A stretch of DNA of 64,000 nt from Thermosporothrix hazakensis (GCF_003253565.1 NZ_QKUF01000014.1:62001-126000); one strand, 5' to 3'; counted from the stretch's first letter, positions 1 to 8,496 are shown. Made by a program: numbers and translations. The notes: generated by a model not told the origin, from the letters alone.

Positions 1-2
1 GC

Positions 3-251
3 ATCTGTGATCTGGTAACGGATGGCTCTAATGGGCTACTGCTTGAGCTTCAGGGGAAGCAGCCAGAAGAGCAGATACGGCTCTATCGGGCTGCACTTGA
101 GCGACTGATTGAACAGGAGCCTTTTCGCCTGCAACTGGGCGAAAACGCGCGCCGGGCTGCCAGTCGATATAGCTGGTTTGAGGCAATGGAATGCCTGCTT
201 CAGGGCTATCGTGATGTGATGCAGAGGACCGCGCCGCTGGTTGCGGCCTGA
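3..251 (+). CDS. Glycosyltransferase family 4 (group 1), C-terminal end only
   Basis: The window opens inside this gene, with 82 residues visible before the TGA. The visible part has the usual tail of GT4 glycosyltransferases: a 'DGSNGLL' segment like the nucleotide-sugar-contacting loop of the second Rossmann domain, then a helical stretch with 'LGENARRAA' and 'YSWFEAM', which matches the family pattern of an AR..A block followed by ry-sW. The donor and acceptor cannot be told. A strong hairpin begins six bases after the stop, and the next genes lie on the other strand, so this gene ends its transcription unit. Confidence 0.75.
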   Translation: MCDLVTDGSNGLLLELQGKQPEEQIRLYRAALERLIEQEPFRLQLGENARRAASRYSWFEAMECLLQGYRDVMQRTAPLVAA

Positions 252-256
252 GGCCC

Positions 257-290
257 GGGAAGGAAAAGGGCGATTATCCCTTTTCTTCCC
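257..290. terminator. Bidirectional terminator-like hairpin
   Basis: GGGAAGGAAAAGGG pairs with CCCTTTTCTTCCC across a 7-base loop, with one bulged G. It sits between the convergent glycosyltransferase and the small membrane protein and contains the stop codon of the latter. The A-rich and T-rich runs lie inside the stem rather than after it. Confidence 0.5.
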
Positions 291-396
291 GCTGTTTCTC
301 TTCTCTCCAGGTCTGAATCAGGGAAAGAATCAACGATCCCAGCAGAAACACGAGCAAGAAGAGCTCCATTGAACTAAAGACTTTTTTCTTTTGCAT
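274..396 (-). CDS. Small single-pass membrane protein, 40 aa
   Basis: This is a short frame of 40 codons. It has a very good ribosome site, GAGGAGGG four bases before the ATG, and lies 33 bases downstream of the GT39-type glycosyltransferase stop on the same strand, so it is probably co-transcribed with it. The protein starts MQKKK, then has one hydrophobic helix (about residues 9-29), then a charged tail rich in Glu, Arg and Lys. Positive N-terminal charge and a short amphipathic C-terminus suggest a membrane-anchored accessory peptide. I do not recognise a family. The strength of the start signal is the main reason to believe in it. Confidence 0.55.
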   Translation of the reverse strand: MQKKKVFSSMELFLLVFLLGSLILSLIQTWREEKQREEKG

Positions 397-429
397 GCTC
401 CCTCCTCTCGCGCGTAAGACCCGCGCTCT

Positions 430-1965
430 TTATATTTTAACCCATAGCTCTTTGTTTTGCCCGTACGATTTGACAAGCCTATAGTGCTGCTTGACCCAGG
501 TATGGAACGCGGAATCCTTATCGAGAATCAGGCGTCCGGTATAGAAGAGGACAGCCTTGACCTCTGTTTTACTGGCTTCCTTTTGCAGCATCTCTGTGGT
601 CAGATAATGGGATGTCAGCCGTACCGAGGAGGTGTCAACCAGATCGGGTGGCGTGTCGCGTCCCGCAAGGGCGACAAGGAATTGTGCGTCGCTGATGACG
701 TTTTGTCCACGCTGTGTATAGCGCTGCAAATCATTGATGACCTGCTGATCCTGACGCGAGATGCCATGTTGCATCTTATAATAGCCACGAATGGGGCGGG
801 CATTGGTTGCAGCTGTTAGCGCGACAAGCACCAGCATTGCAGCCATCGTAATCTGAAGCGCCGATTGCCACTGCTTGAGATCAAGCTCCCATTTCGCGGG
901 AGCCAGCCCGATCACGGCCAGGCTGATCAGCGGCACAGTGATAGCAACATAATGATGTGGGAAGAGAGGCACTTGCTGCCAGAGCACATAAATAGTGGCA
1001 AGCGTCCAGGCAATCAAGGGAAGTACGCGCCAGTCCTTGCGCAGACAGGCGATCACGGCCCCGATCAAAGCAGGGAACGTCAGAAAGCCGGTCAGCAGGC
1101 TGCGAATCGCACCAAAGTTCTTGCTATGCTCTTGCTTTAAAGCGTCTCCTGCAACCACGTGGAAGGAGACAACGCTATCCCAGAACTGGGGCCAACTGCC
1201 AAGAAAGGGGAGAATCAGCAGCAGACAGGTCGCCGCGCAGGCCAGCAGACCAAACAGGATGGGCCTGAATGGTTTGGGCTTGACCGGCCCCTTCTTGCGG
1301 ATCTGGAGCCAGCTAAAGGTGAGAAGCAGCAGGCCAATGGGGACTACTGCACCTACCGTTAAGAGCTTGCTCATCAGGCTCAGGGCCAGAGAGATGCCGC
1401 AACCGATAGTGTACCAGTATGCCAGGCGTCCTGTTGGCTCTTCCCACCACATCAGGGCCAGCCCAACCGCCAGCGCGGCGAACGCCACACAGGGGACATC
1501 TGCCTGTAGCGTCTGCGATTGTGCCAGATAGCGCTGATCGGTGACCAGAAGAAAGAGGGCAACCAGTGCCCCCATGCGTCCTGCCAGTGCTCGACCGATC
1601 AGGAAGACACCGACCAGACCGAGAAGAGAGATCAGGACAATACCAAACCGGGCCGCCCAGAGCGAGTGGCCGAAGAGCACATAGGATGGAAAAACCGATA
1701 GAATAAAGAAGGGCGTCTGTGAGTAAAATGTTTCCTTATATAGCGGGTGTCCGGCACTCATCGCACGTAAGGTTTGCCAGTAGACACCTTCATCGTAGGT
1801 ATCGCGATCAAAGGGCGCATCCAGATGATACAGCCGCATGACGAGGCCAATGAGGAGTAAGAGAACGGCACTTCCATAAAAAAGGATATGTTGCCATTGC
1901 TGAGATATGGTGATGCTTCTGGGTATAGAAAGCTTTTTCTTCTTGGTTGCTGCTTTGCTACTCAT
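430..1965 (-). CDS. GT39/ArnT-type membrane glycosyltransferase
   Basis: A 511-residue polytopic protein with about ten or more hydrophobic helices. After the first helix comes a luminal-type loop with an acidic pair in 'DTYDEGVYW' (about residues 55-63), the signature of the PMT/ArnT superfamily, which uses lipid-linked sugars to glycosylate proteins or lipids outside the membrane. A soluble C-terminal domain (about residues 385-511) follows the last helix. The donor is probably a polyprenyl-phosphate sugar and the acceptor is unknown. The start ATG is the first codon of a charged, Lys-rich N-terminus. The small membrane protein at 274-396 follows directly. Confidence 0.75.
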   Translation of the reverse strand: MSSKAATKKKKLSIPRSITISQQWQHILFYGSAVLLLLIGLVMRLYHLDAPFDRDTYDEGVYWQTLRAMSAGHPLYKETFYSQTPFFILSVFPSYVLFGHSLWAARFGIVLISLLGLVGVFLIGRALAGRMGALVALFLLVTDQRYLAQSQTLQADVPCVAFAALAVGLALMWWEEPTGRLAYWYTIGCGISLALSLMSKLLTVGAVVPIGLLLLTFSWLQIRKKGPVKPKPFRPILFGLLACAATCLLLILPFLGSWPQFWDSVVSFHVVAGDALKQEHSKNFGAIRSLLTGFLTFPALIGAVIACLRKDWRVLPLIAWTLATIYVLWQQVPLFPHHYVAITVPLISLAVIGLAPAKWELDLKQWQSALQITMAAMLVLVALTAATNARPIRGYYKMQHGISRQDQQVINDLQRYTQRGQNVISDAQFLVALAGRDTPPDLVDTSSVRLTSHYLTTEMLQKEASKTEVKAVLFYTGRLILDKDSAFHTWVKQHYRLVKSYGQNKELWVKI

Positions 1966-2258
1966 TCACTTTTACTTCACTCTCTTCAATCATACTCTGG
2001 TCTGGCAAATTGCCGCTTTTACGATAACAAAAATAGAGGATATCTTCAATATCGAAAACGGAGCAGTCACAAAAAGGTGCAGGCAAGCGGGCCTTATCTC
2101 CCATTCCAGAGGGCTGGTTCATCAGTACTGGTAGAAGCCTTTCCCTCTCCCTGCTGTCCGTTGTACAATACCGCTGTGATGCGTTCACACCGTTGATTTT
2201 GCCGCTTTTCATATGCTGAACTGTTTTTCGCAGCTTGCTCAAGAGAGCATACGTCCAT

Positions 2259-2287
2259 TTGTGAATAGGGATTGTTGACGTTATAAT
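2259..2287 (+). promoter_or_regulatory. Sigma-70-like promoter of the 2364 gene
   Basis: TTGTGA at 2259-2264 and a perfect TATAAT at 2282-2287 are separated by 17 bases, about 75 bases upstream of the start at 2364. The rest of the 1966-2363 gap shows no credible gene. A frame on the minus strand there has only a TTG start and no ribosome site. Confidence 0.5.
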
Positions 2288-2363
2288 AAAGATCCGAAAA
2301 CTCGAAACAGCTTGAAGTGCGCCCGCGAGCGGGATGCATAGCCTATGTGCAGGAGCATGTGTA

Positions 2364-3533
2364 ATGAATATGAGAGTTGAGAAGCCCGAGGGGGGAAAAG
2401 ACTATATCTGGCTTCGTTATGCCACAGAATTTATAGTTGAGGGTCGCAAGCAATCAGTGGAAATGGGCATCCCCGTGCCGCTCGGGGCAACCGCCGAGGC
2501 ACGAGAACAGCTCTTCCGTGAAGCAGAAGAGGGGATGGAGCAATTGATTGCTCATGTAGAGCAGCGCCTTCCCTTGTTTCTTCAAGAGAAACAGACAGCT
2601 CCTGCGATCCCGGCCCGTGCCAGTCGTGCTATTCAGAGCCAGCCGCCAGCGGCAAAGCCTGCGTCCGAGGCGGCTCCACAGACGGTCCAGCTACCGGCGG
2701 CCGAACCGGAAAAGCCCATGCCGCCTCGTCCAGAGCGTCGCGCGACGACTCCGCCTTCTCCGCGCTCTTCTTCTGGGATCAGTATGCCGACAGTCGCGGC
2801 AGGACCCTCGGAGGGGGTAGCCAATATGTCGCTGCCCGAGTTCTTGCATGTGGCGCAGGAAGAGCTGAACTTGAAGCCCCGCGACATTCTGAATCTGCTT
2901 GGGCTTCGCACATTACAGGGTGTAAACTATCGACAGGCGTTGCAGCAGTTACGGATGGTGCAGGCTCACAAAAACGGAGAGAATTCGGCGGGTCGGCAGG
3001 CTGAGCCAGAGCGACGGCAGTCTGCTCCTCAGGCACGCATCTTGCGCGAGCAGGGCGCCGAAGAAATCGCTATCGAGCAGAAAAAAACGGAAGCGCTCGA
3101 ACGGCCATCTGCTCCCTTGCGTTTTGCTGAAGAGACGGAGCCGGAGGAGGAGGAAGAGATCTTTTTTGACGAGGAAGAAGATGAACCCTATAGCGAGGAC
3201 GAGGAGGAAGAGGAGATCGGGCCGCCTCCTGCTACCTCAGATCCAGTGGAGCGGGCTCACTATCGCTTGCGGCGCTTGCGGGCGGTTCGCGGGCGGGAGG
3301 CCCCGTCTGCTGATCGCTGGCGCGCGTTTCAGAACCTGATCCTCTCTTCTTTGAGCGAGCAACAGGTGATGACGCTGGTTCGGGGCGTCTGGAGTGTTGA
3401 TTCGCCCAGAAAGCTGAAGGCTGAACAATGCGAAGAATTGATCTCCTGGGCGAAGGAGGACAACTTTCCTGCTGAGGCCGAGGCTCTGATCCAATTGTTA
3501 GAGGAGGAACATTATGCGCGTGGTAACTGGTGA
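2364..3533 (+). CDS. Acidic multi-segment protein of unknown function, in operon with rsmD
   Basis: 389 residues from the ATG at 2364, chosen because AGGAG lies eight bases upstream (2351-2355). The longer frame from 2334 has no such signal. The N-terminal 75 residues look like a small folded domain. Next comes a Pro/Ala-rich linker, then a helical segment (about 155-200, beginning 'SLPEFLHVAQEEL'). A very acidic stretch of Glu/Asp runs over about 257-285, and the last 90 residues form a helical domain. The 3' end overlaps rsmD by 20 bases, so the two are translationally coupled. I do not recognise the family; a ribosome- or RNA-related role is only suggested by the neighbour. Confidence 0.7.
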   Translation: MNMRVEKPEGGKDYIWLRYATEFIVEGRKQSVEMGIPVPLGATAEAREQLFREAEEGMEQLIAHVEQRLPLFLQEKQTAPAIPARASRAIQSQPPAAKPASEAAPQTVQLPAAEPEKPMPPRPERRATTPPSPRSSSGISMPTVAAGPSEGVANMSLPEFLHVAQEELNLKPRDILNLLGLRTLQGVNYRQALQQLRMVQAHKNGENSAGRQAEPERRQSAPQARILREQGAEEIAIEQKKTEALERPSAPLRFAEETEPEEEEEIFFDEEEDEPYSEDEEEEEIGPPPATSDPVERAHYRLRRLRAVRGREAPSADRWRAFQNLILSSLSEQQVMTLVRGVWSVDSPRKLKAEQCEELISWAKEDNFPAEAEALIQLLEEEHYARGNW

Positions 3534-4080
3534 GGCCAAAGGCCGGAAGCTCAAATCTCCGAAGTCGGCAGGAACACGTCCGATTATTGATCGGGTGAAG
3601 ACCGCTCTGTTCGACATCCTTTCGACGCGGGTGGAAGATTGCCGGTTTCTGGATCTGTTCGGAGGCGTGGGGAATGTGGGGATCGAAGCCCTGAGCCGGG
3701 GCGCGGCCCATGCAACCTTTATCGAGATGAATCATAAGGTCCTGCGCATCTTGCGGGAAAATCTGGATATTACCGGGCTGGCTGATCGGGCGGAGACGAT
3801 TCGCGGCGATGCCTTTAAATTCCTGCAAGCTCCTGTCGGGGTGCGGCCCCCGTATGACATCATCTATGTCGCGCCACCTCAATATCAGGAGATGGCTGCC
3901 CGGGCGCTGGCGCTCCTGGATGGCTCTCCACTGGTTGCCCCCGCTGGACTGGTGATTGTGCAGATTCATCCGAAGGAGCGACCTGGAGTGGCCGCGGTGG
4001 CCTGTCAGCAGCTTGAGCTCTATGATGAACGTCGATATGGTAGCTCATTGCTGATGTTCTATCGGGCCGTTTCAGAATAG
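3514..4080 (+). CDS. rsmD: RsmD-type 16S rRNA (guanine-N2)-methyltransferase
   Basis: 188 residues with the normal RsmD layout. The start 'MRVVTGEAKGRKL' and 'TRPIIDRVKTALFDIL' match the family N-terminus. Motif I for S-adenosylmethionine is 'FLDLFGGVGNVG' (about residues 45-56), followed by 'FIEMN' with the acidic residue that holds the ribose. The catalytic N/D-P-P-Y/F motif reads A-P-P-Q-Y (from residue 120), with alanine in place of aspartate. From memory, cyanobacterial and some other deep-branching RsmD homologues share this APPQY form, so it is more likely a subfamily trait than damage. The usual target is G966 of 16S rRNA. The gene overlaps its upstream neighbour and, tail to tail, the histidine kinase on the other strand. 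Confidence 0.88.
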   Translation: MRVVTGEAKGRKLKSPKSAGTRPIIDRVKTALFDILSTRVEDCRFLDLFGGVGNVGIEALSRGAAHATFIEMNHKVLRILRENLDITGLADRAETIRGDAFKFLQAPVGVRPPYDIIYVAPPQYQEMAARALALLDGSPLVAPAGLVIVQIHPKERPGVAAVACQQLELYDERRYGSSLLMFYRAVSE

Positions 4081-5246
4081 GATGACGATTTCTCACTGTA
4101 TCGTTGTTGCCCGATCCCGGGGAGGGTGAAGCAGAAACTGCTCCCTTCCCCCGGAATACCCCGGCTCTCAACCCAGATACGCCCACCCATAACCTCAACC
4201 AGATGCTTGCTGATATAGAGCCCCAATCCACTGCCACGAACCGGCCCACCCAGATCGCGCTGTAAGCGGACAAACTGCCCGAAGAGCAGCGGAATCTCTT
4301 CCGGAGGAATACCCGGCCCGGCGTCCTTCACGCAGATACAGACGTTCCCTGTTCCCTGCTCAACATGGGCACTGACACGCACCTGACTCTGTGGAGGTGC
4401 ATATTTGAATGCGTTGGAGAGCAGGTTATAAAGGACATGGCGCAGGCACTGGGCGTTCGCATGCACAAAGAGGTGGCGGGAGATCTCAAGCTGAATCGAC
4501 TGCTGGCGCTCTCCAAGCGTGTTAAAGTGTTGGATTACCTCCTCGACGCTTTTCAGGAGATTGAGCGTCTCTACCTGAAGCTGACCGTTGTCATTGCCGA
4601 TTGCCATGCTATCCAGCACATTATTGACCAGCCGGGTGAGCTCCTCACAGTAGTTTAATGCGTTTTTGATATATACGCTGTGCGCATCTTTTTCAAGCGT
4701 GCCGTTTTCTTCCAACAGGTGAAGCAGGAGCTCAAGATAGCCATAGGCGGCGGCCAGTGGAGTGCGGAGCTCATGGTTGACGTTCAGGATGAACTGATTT
4801 TTGAGCTGGTTGAGTTGTCGCTGCTGTTCATACGCCGCTTTGACCTGTTGAATCGCCTGGTTGGTCGTCTGTCTGGCAGCCTCTGACTCATTCAGAATAT
4901 ATCGAAGCGAGACCATCAAGCAGCCCTCGATGCTGAGCAGCAACGTGCTCCCGATGAAAGAGGTCAGGTAGGTGGCGGGCCAGTAGTGCAGCCAGAATAT
5001 GGCATAGAGGCAGCTAAGCAGCATGTGACCAAAGAATACGGTACAGGCTCCTCGCTTCTCAAAGGTCCAGCTTGCCAGGAACATAGGTATAGAAATAATA
5101 TATCCGCTGTTTATTTGAGGAATAACCAGCATATGGAGTATGGCACAGATGAGGAAACTGAAAATACAGAGTGAGAGGCGCACTAGAAGCGGGCTCTTGA
5201 GGAAATAACGTGGCCATGGTCCGGTAAGCCATTTGCATATAATCAT
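4059..5246 (-). CDS. Membrane sensor histidine kinase
   Basis: 395 residues from the ATG at 5246, which has GGGAGAG eight bases upstream; an upstream in-frame codon at 5306 lacks a site. Four to six hydrophobic helices fill residues 10-120 and probably sense a membrane or small-molecule signal. A short coiled coil then leads to the dimerisation helix with the phosphoacceptor in 'NHELRTPLAA' (His about 158). The ATPase domain has an N box ('LYNLLSNAFKYA'), a G1 box ('KDAGPGIPPEE') and a G2 box ('GSGLGLYIS'). No response regulator is adjacent, so it is an orphan kinase. Its 3' end overlaps rsmD by 22 bases, tail to tail. Confidence 0.85.
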   Translation of the reverse strand: MIICKWLTGPWPRYFLKSPLLVRLSLCIFSFLICAILHMLVIPQINSGYIISIPMFLASWTFEKRGACTVFFGHMLLSCLYAIFWLHYWPATYLTSFIGSTLLLSIEGCLMVSLRYILNESEAARQTTNQAIQQVKAAYEQQRQLNQLKNQFILNVNHELRTPLAAAYGYLELLLHLLEENGTLEKDAHSVYIKNALNYCEELTRLVNNVLDSMAIGNDNGQLQVETLNLLKSVEEVIQHFNTLGERQQSIQLEISRHLFVHANAQCLRHVLYNLLSNAFKYAPPQSQVRVSAHVEQGTGNVCICVKDAGPGIPPEEIPLLFGQFVRLQRDLGGPVRGSGLGLYISKHLVEVMGGRIWVESRGIPGEGSSFCFTLPGIGQQRYSEKSSSYSETAR

Positions 5247-5665
5247 CTCAGCTTCTCTCCCTTCCCACATAGATCTGTTTGGTCTCTCCGCAGTGCTATC
5301 ACACAATGCACTTCTTCCGACAAGTATTCTAACATGCTACGCTTCGGTTTTATAGGGGATAGACATTAATATTGTATTATTATTTCTGCTCTCCAGATAG
5401 AAAATGAAGTTTTTGTAATAGAGGTTCTACTGCAATGTACTACAAAGTTCTATGTCTGGTAGGAAAAACGAGAGTCGCTTTGGCCATCCGGGGAGAGTCG
5501 AAGTGGAGCAGTTGAATGCGCTATAATAGAAACCAGAGACAAAGCAATTGCGAGAAACGGATAGACTTTTTGTCTGTCCTGAAAGGATATCAGTACAATG
5601 TCAAAACAGTGGCGAGAGCCGGGGGTTCTCTTTGCTGGCATACTAGTACATGGAGGGATATGCTG
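5247..5665. other. Intergenic region between divergent genes
   Basis: 419 bases between the histidine kinase and the HTH regulator. The region is AT-rich around 5340-5440. A TATAAT lies at 5522-5527 on the plus strand, but no convincing -35 is spaced from it. No folded RNA or small gene could be supported. Confidence 0.4.
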
Positions 5666-6145
5666 ATGCTTGGAAGACCGAGCCGCTTTGCGTTTATTGA
5701 TGCCAGTGAAGCCGCACGGAAGCTAGGTATTACTCGTGTCACACTGGAGCAGTGGGTCAAAGATGGGCGTTTAAAGCCAGTGCGCGGTATGGGCAAGGAG
5801 ACGTTTTTTCGTGCCTCTGATGTGGATGCGCTCTACCGTGAACTGCATCCTGATGTGGAGCTGGCGGAAGCGATTGCTGCTGATGAGCAGGAAAGCGCGG
5901 GCGATGCCAAACAGCAGGCCCTTGCCCGACGCAAGAACGATCCGCAGATGCGCGTCTATTTGCGTCTTCAGGCCGATGCAAAATGGTATGATACCTCGGA
6001 CGAGGATATTCGTGCCTGGTTTATGCAGCTTGATCCTGATGGCTATGAGCGCAACAAGCGCAATGCTCTGCATGCGATCAAGAAGCTGCAATATCTGGTC
6101 AGTCTGATTGAAGAAGAGCAGCAAAAGCTGTCAACCGGGGAATAA
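5666..6145 (+). CDS. MerR/excisionase-type helix-turn-helix protein
   Basis: 159 residues. The start at 5666 is preferred because GGAGGG (5652-5657) is eight bases before it; the ATG at 5660 would leave only two bases. The N-terminal 55 residues are a winged HTH of the MerR/excisionase type ('ASEAARKLGITRVTLEQWVKDG', then a basic wing and 'FRASDVDALYREL'). The remainder is charged and helical, with a Trp-containing segment near residues 110-120 and a likely coiled coil at the end. No recombinase or prophage gene is nearby, so it is more likely a transcription regulator than a true excisionase. Its targets are unknown. Confidence 0.7.
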   Translation: MLGRPSRFAFIDASEAARKLGITRVTLEQWVKDGRLKPVRGMGKETFFRASDVDALYRELHPDVELAEAIAADEQESAGDAKQQALARRKNDPQMRVYLRLQADAKWYDTSDEDIRAWFMQLDPDGYERNKRNALHAIKKLQYLVSLIEEEQQKLSTGE

Positions 6146-6160
6146 GGCGTTTTCCCCGGT
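6134..6160 (+). terminator. Hairpin terminator after the HTH gene
   Basis: ACCGGGGAA and TTCCCCGGT form a perfect 9-bp stem over the stop codon of the HTH gene, followed by a T/C-rich run. It separates this gene from the convergent HAD gene, whose stop lies 21 bases away. Confidence 0.6.
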
Positions 6161-6166
6161 CTTCTC

Positions 6167-7138
6167 TTATTCCGCAACACCTTCGGGCAGGCACAAGAGC
6201 AGATCATCTATCGATTTGACAATGAGATCTGCGCCGCGCTGCTGGTACAGCTCTATCTCTGAGGGATTGACCATCATCGCACTGAGAAATTCTGGCTCGC
6301 CTGCCTGACGGCTTTCCATATAGTAGCGAACGAGATCGCGGTCATCCGCAGTATCGCCGATAAAAAGCCCTCCCCTGGCACCGGTTTGAGCGATCGCCAT
6401 ACGCAACGCTCGCGGATCGGGCTTCGGACAGACATCCCCCGGGATCACCACCTCCCACCAGCGTTCTTCGGTATACCGTTCGAGCATTGCCAGAGCGACC
6501 TCTACTTCTGGCCCCACACGTCCTGTAATCAGCCCCATATGTTTAATGCCGCTTGCACGGAAGCGCTGAAAGATATCTGGCTGAAACAGGAAGTGTTCGC
6601 GCAGATAAAGTCCCTGCTGGTTCTGGACATAGCGCGGTTCGCGCCCATAATAGGTTCTGATGCCCTCGGCCCCCCAGTAGTATTCATGATAGATATCGCC
6701 GACAATGTGATAATCCAGGCGAGCGCTTTCCGGCACGACAGTATTGACCCAGGTGCGCCCTCCACGGCCCGCTAGATGAGCCTCCCGGGCCAGATTTGCC
6801 CATTCCTCTGTTGTACGTGCCGCCAGGGTTGTACCGCGCCACTCGCGCCAAATCGCGGTATAAAGCGAGGAAAGCAGGTAGCACATATCCCAATCATTGT
6901 TAAAGCCGCCTGCCAGCTTAAACTGTTCGATATCCTGGAGGGTAACCAACGGTTTCCCCTCGTGTTGCCCCCAATCCAGCCCGTGCAGTGTCCCGACGAC
7001 ATATTCAGCGGTCGCAATATCGGTCGCATGGAAGGAGTCAACGGTGTAGAGCAGAATGCCATCCACATCAAAAAAAAGCGCGTCAAACGGCTCTGGATAG
7101 CGCAGACCCGGTTTGCGCCAGATGCGCTGGTTCGTCAT
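6167..7138 (-). CDS. HAD-superfamily phosphatase-like hydrolase
   Basis: 323 residues with all four HAD motifs in order. Motif I is 'FFDVDGIL' with nucleophile Asp24 and acid/base Asp26. Motif II is 'GLITGR'. Motif III is 'CPKPDPRAL' with the conserved Lys. Motif IV is 'FIGDTADDRDL' with the magnesium-binding aspartates. A large helical cap of about 150 residues is inserted between motifs I and II, bigger than in ordinary phosphoglycolate phosphatases. The substrate is not evident. It may be a sugar- or nucleotide-phosphate phosphatase. The gene stands alone between a regulator and a YggT-like gene. Confidence 0.72.
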   Translation of the reverse strand: MTNQRIWRKPGLRYPEPFDALFFDVDGILLYTVDSFHATDIATAEYVVGTLHGLDWGQHEGKPLVTLQDIEQFKLAGGFNNDWDMCYLLSSLYTAIWREWRGTTLAARTTEEWANLAREAHLAGRGGRTWVNTVVPESARLDYHIVGDIYHEYYWGAEGIRTYYGREPRYVQNQQGLYLREHFLFQPDIFQRFRASGIKHMGLITGRVGPEVEVALAMLERYTEERWWEVVIPGDVCPKPDPRALRMAIAQTGARGGLFIGDTADDRDLVRYYMESRQAGEPEFLSAMMVNPSEIELYQQRGADLIVKSIDDLLLCLPEGVAE

Positions 7139-7220
7139 CTCGGACCAATCCTTTCAAATAGCGTGTATTTCCGGACTGGAATGTATCGTATCACATTCGT
7201 TGCCGAACGCTGTGGGCGAA

Positions 7221-7682
7221 TCAGCGGGGCTCGGTGATCAGCAGGGTCAGGAAGCGGCGTAGAATCAGCGCCAGAATACAATAGACCACAATGGCAAGAA
7301 TCAGCGAGCCATCGATCAGAAAGCCCTGATAGCGTGTGTGAGGGAGTACATTTTGAAAGGGGAGTGCCAGCGGATCACTGCACAGATACATCCACTGGAC
7401 AAAGAGGCTTGGATGTCGTTGCAGATGGAAACCTGTCAACACAAAACGACCACCAAGCAGCAGAAATGTAACCAGCAACGCCAGCCCGAGCATCTGGTTG
7501 ATCTTGCGCACCAGGGCGACGCCAAACTGTTTGCAGGAGTGGCCAAACGAGCGCCAGCGTGACTCCGCGGGCAGATGCAGCGGAGGAAGTGGTGCTGTAT
7601 TACTGAACGTTACGGGCTGCGTATGCATACTATAGAAGCTGGACGTATGTTGCTGGTTCTCTGGCTGTTTTTTCTGTCTCAT
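7221..7682 (-). CDS. YggT-family small membrane protein
   Basis: 153 residues from the ATG at 7682, which follows CGGAGAAAACT; the upstream ATG at 7712 lacks a site. After a 60-residue polar N-terminus there are two hydrophobic helices. Between them is a segment reading 'FVQWMYLCSDPLALPFQNVLP', matching the YggT pattern of an aromatic-rich stretch, T/S-D-P and P-F. YggT proteins are small envelope proteins linked to cell shape, division or osmotic adaptation. The exact function is unsettled. The long N-terminal extension is unusual for the family, which is normally about 90 residues. Confidence 0.65.
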   Translation of the reverse strand: MRQKKQPENQQHTSSFYSMHTQPVTFSNTAPLPPLHLPAESRWRSFGHSCKQFGVALVRKINQMLGLALLVTFLLLGGRFVLTGFHLQRHPSLFVQWMYLCSDPLALPFQNVLPHTRYQGFLIDGSLILAIVVYCILALILRRFLTLLITEPR

Positions 7683-7812
7683 AGTTTTCTCCGTACGCTT
7701 TTTATGCATCACAGGAGCGGCGGATACTGCTTCTATTGTACCATACCAGAGAACAGGATTCGCGCCAACATGCAGCGAAAAGATAGATAAAGGGAGCGGC
7801 CAGGCAGGATGC

Positions 7813-8457
7813 CTAGCCGCGTGTATTCTCTCCGCTAGTTGATTTCTCTTGCTGTGGTTCTGCTAGCGGAGGTGGCGGGGGAAGAATCCGAATGCGAATC
7901 AGATTGCTATTTAAGGTCAGGTGTTCTTCGTGGAGCACATGCACCTGTTTCCAGGGCTCACGCTGTGAGTCCTCAATGGCTTTACGAAGCTGTTCTTGAT
8001 GATAGCTGATGACCTCGCTACCCACACGTCGGTGTCGCTGCTCTTCGTGCTCAAGACAGACATCCAGCGGTACATCAAAGATGAGCAGACAGGTATGATA
8101 GTGGTACTTTGCGGCCAGATCGAGCAAGTTATAGCGTGCTTCTGTGGAGAGAGCCGTACTATCTGCGATTGTGAAGCGATTCTGATACATACGTTTGCGA
8201 ATGATGTAGTGGAAGATATCAAATGCATCTTTGCTGACAAACTGGTTGGTTTCGTCATCGCTGACCAATGCACGACAATAATCGGATGAGACGATCATGG
8301 TTGGCGCAAACTTGCGGTGTTTGTAGCGCTGGATCAACGAATGTGCAAATGTGCTTTTCCCGGCTCCTGCCGGACCACACAAAACAACAAGCGAACGTTC
8401 GGGTATGGTGATGAAGAGTGGAACTCGCTTCTCCTGAGGGGAGTCGGCTCTGTCCAT
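7813..8457 (-). CDS. Stand-alone polynucleotide-kinase-like P-loop kinase
   Basis: 214 residues. The P-loop is 'GPAGAGKST' (residues 28-36). It is followed by 'SSDYCRALVSDDE', which matches the Asp and Arg that bind and activate the 5'-hydroxyl end in bacterial Pnkp kinase domains. A lid-region 'HRRVG' and an 'ADSTA' strand also fit. Bacterial Pnkp normally fuses this kinase to a phosphatase and a ligase-like domain for RNA repair; here only the kinase domain is present, followed by a Pro/Glu/Ser tail. It may phosphorylate RNA or another small acceptor. No Hen1, phosphatase or ligase gene is adjacent. The ribosome site AAGGAG is about 12 bases upstream, so the start is slightly uncertain. Confidence 0.7.
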   Translation of the reverse strand: MDRADSPQEKRVPLFITIPERSLVVLCGPAGAGKSTFAHSLIQRYKHRKFAPTMIVSSDYCRALVSDDETNQFVSKDAFDIFHYIIRKRMYQNRFTIADSTALSTEARYNLLDLAAKYHYHTCLLIFDVPLDVCLEHEEQRHRRVGSEVISYHQEQLRKAIEDSQREPWKQVHVLHEEHLTLNSNLIRIRILPPPPPLAEPQQEKSTSGENTRG

Positions 8458-8484
8458 TGCGGTACTACTTCTCCTTTGATATAA

Positions 8485-8496
8485 TGCGCATGCGCA
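8485..8496. promoter_or_regulatory. Perfect 12-bp palindrome on a TATAAT box
   Basis: TGCGCATGCGCA is a perfect palindrome that shares a base with a plus-strand TATAAT at 8480-8485, just upstream of the kinase gene. It could be an operator. The rest of 8458-8870 contains several TATAAT-like boxes and no supportable gene. Confidence 0.35.

Noticed and set aside
1958..2242. 94-codon minus-strand frame upstream of the GT39-type gene
   Set aside because: TTG start, no ribosome site and no recognisable motif; a plus-strand promoter lies just beyond its start.
3514..4080. RsmD as a dead enzyme because of APPQY
   Set aside because: The same alanine form is, to my memory, usual in cyanobacterial-type RsmD, so it is probably a subfamily feature.
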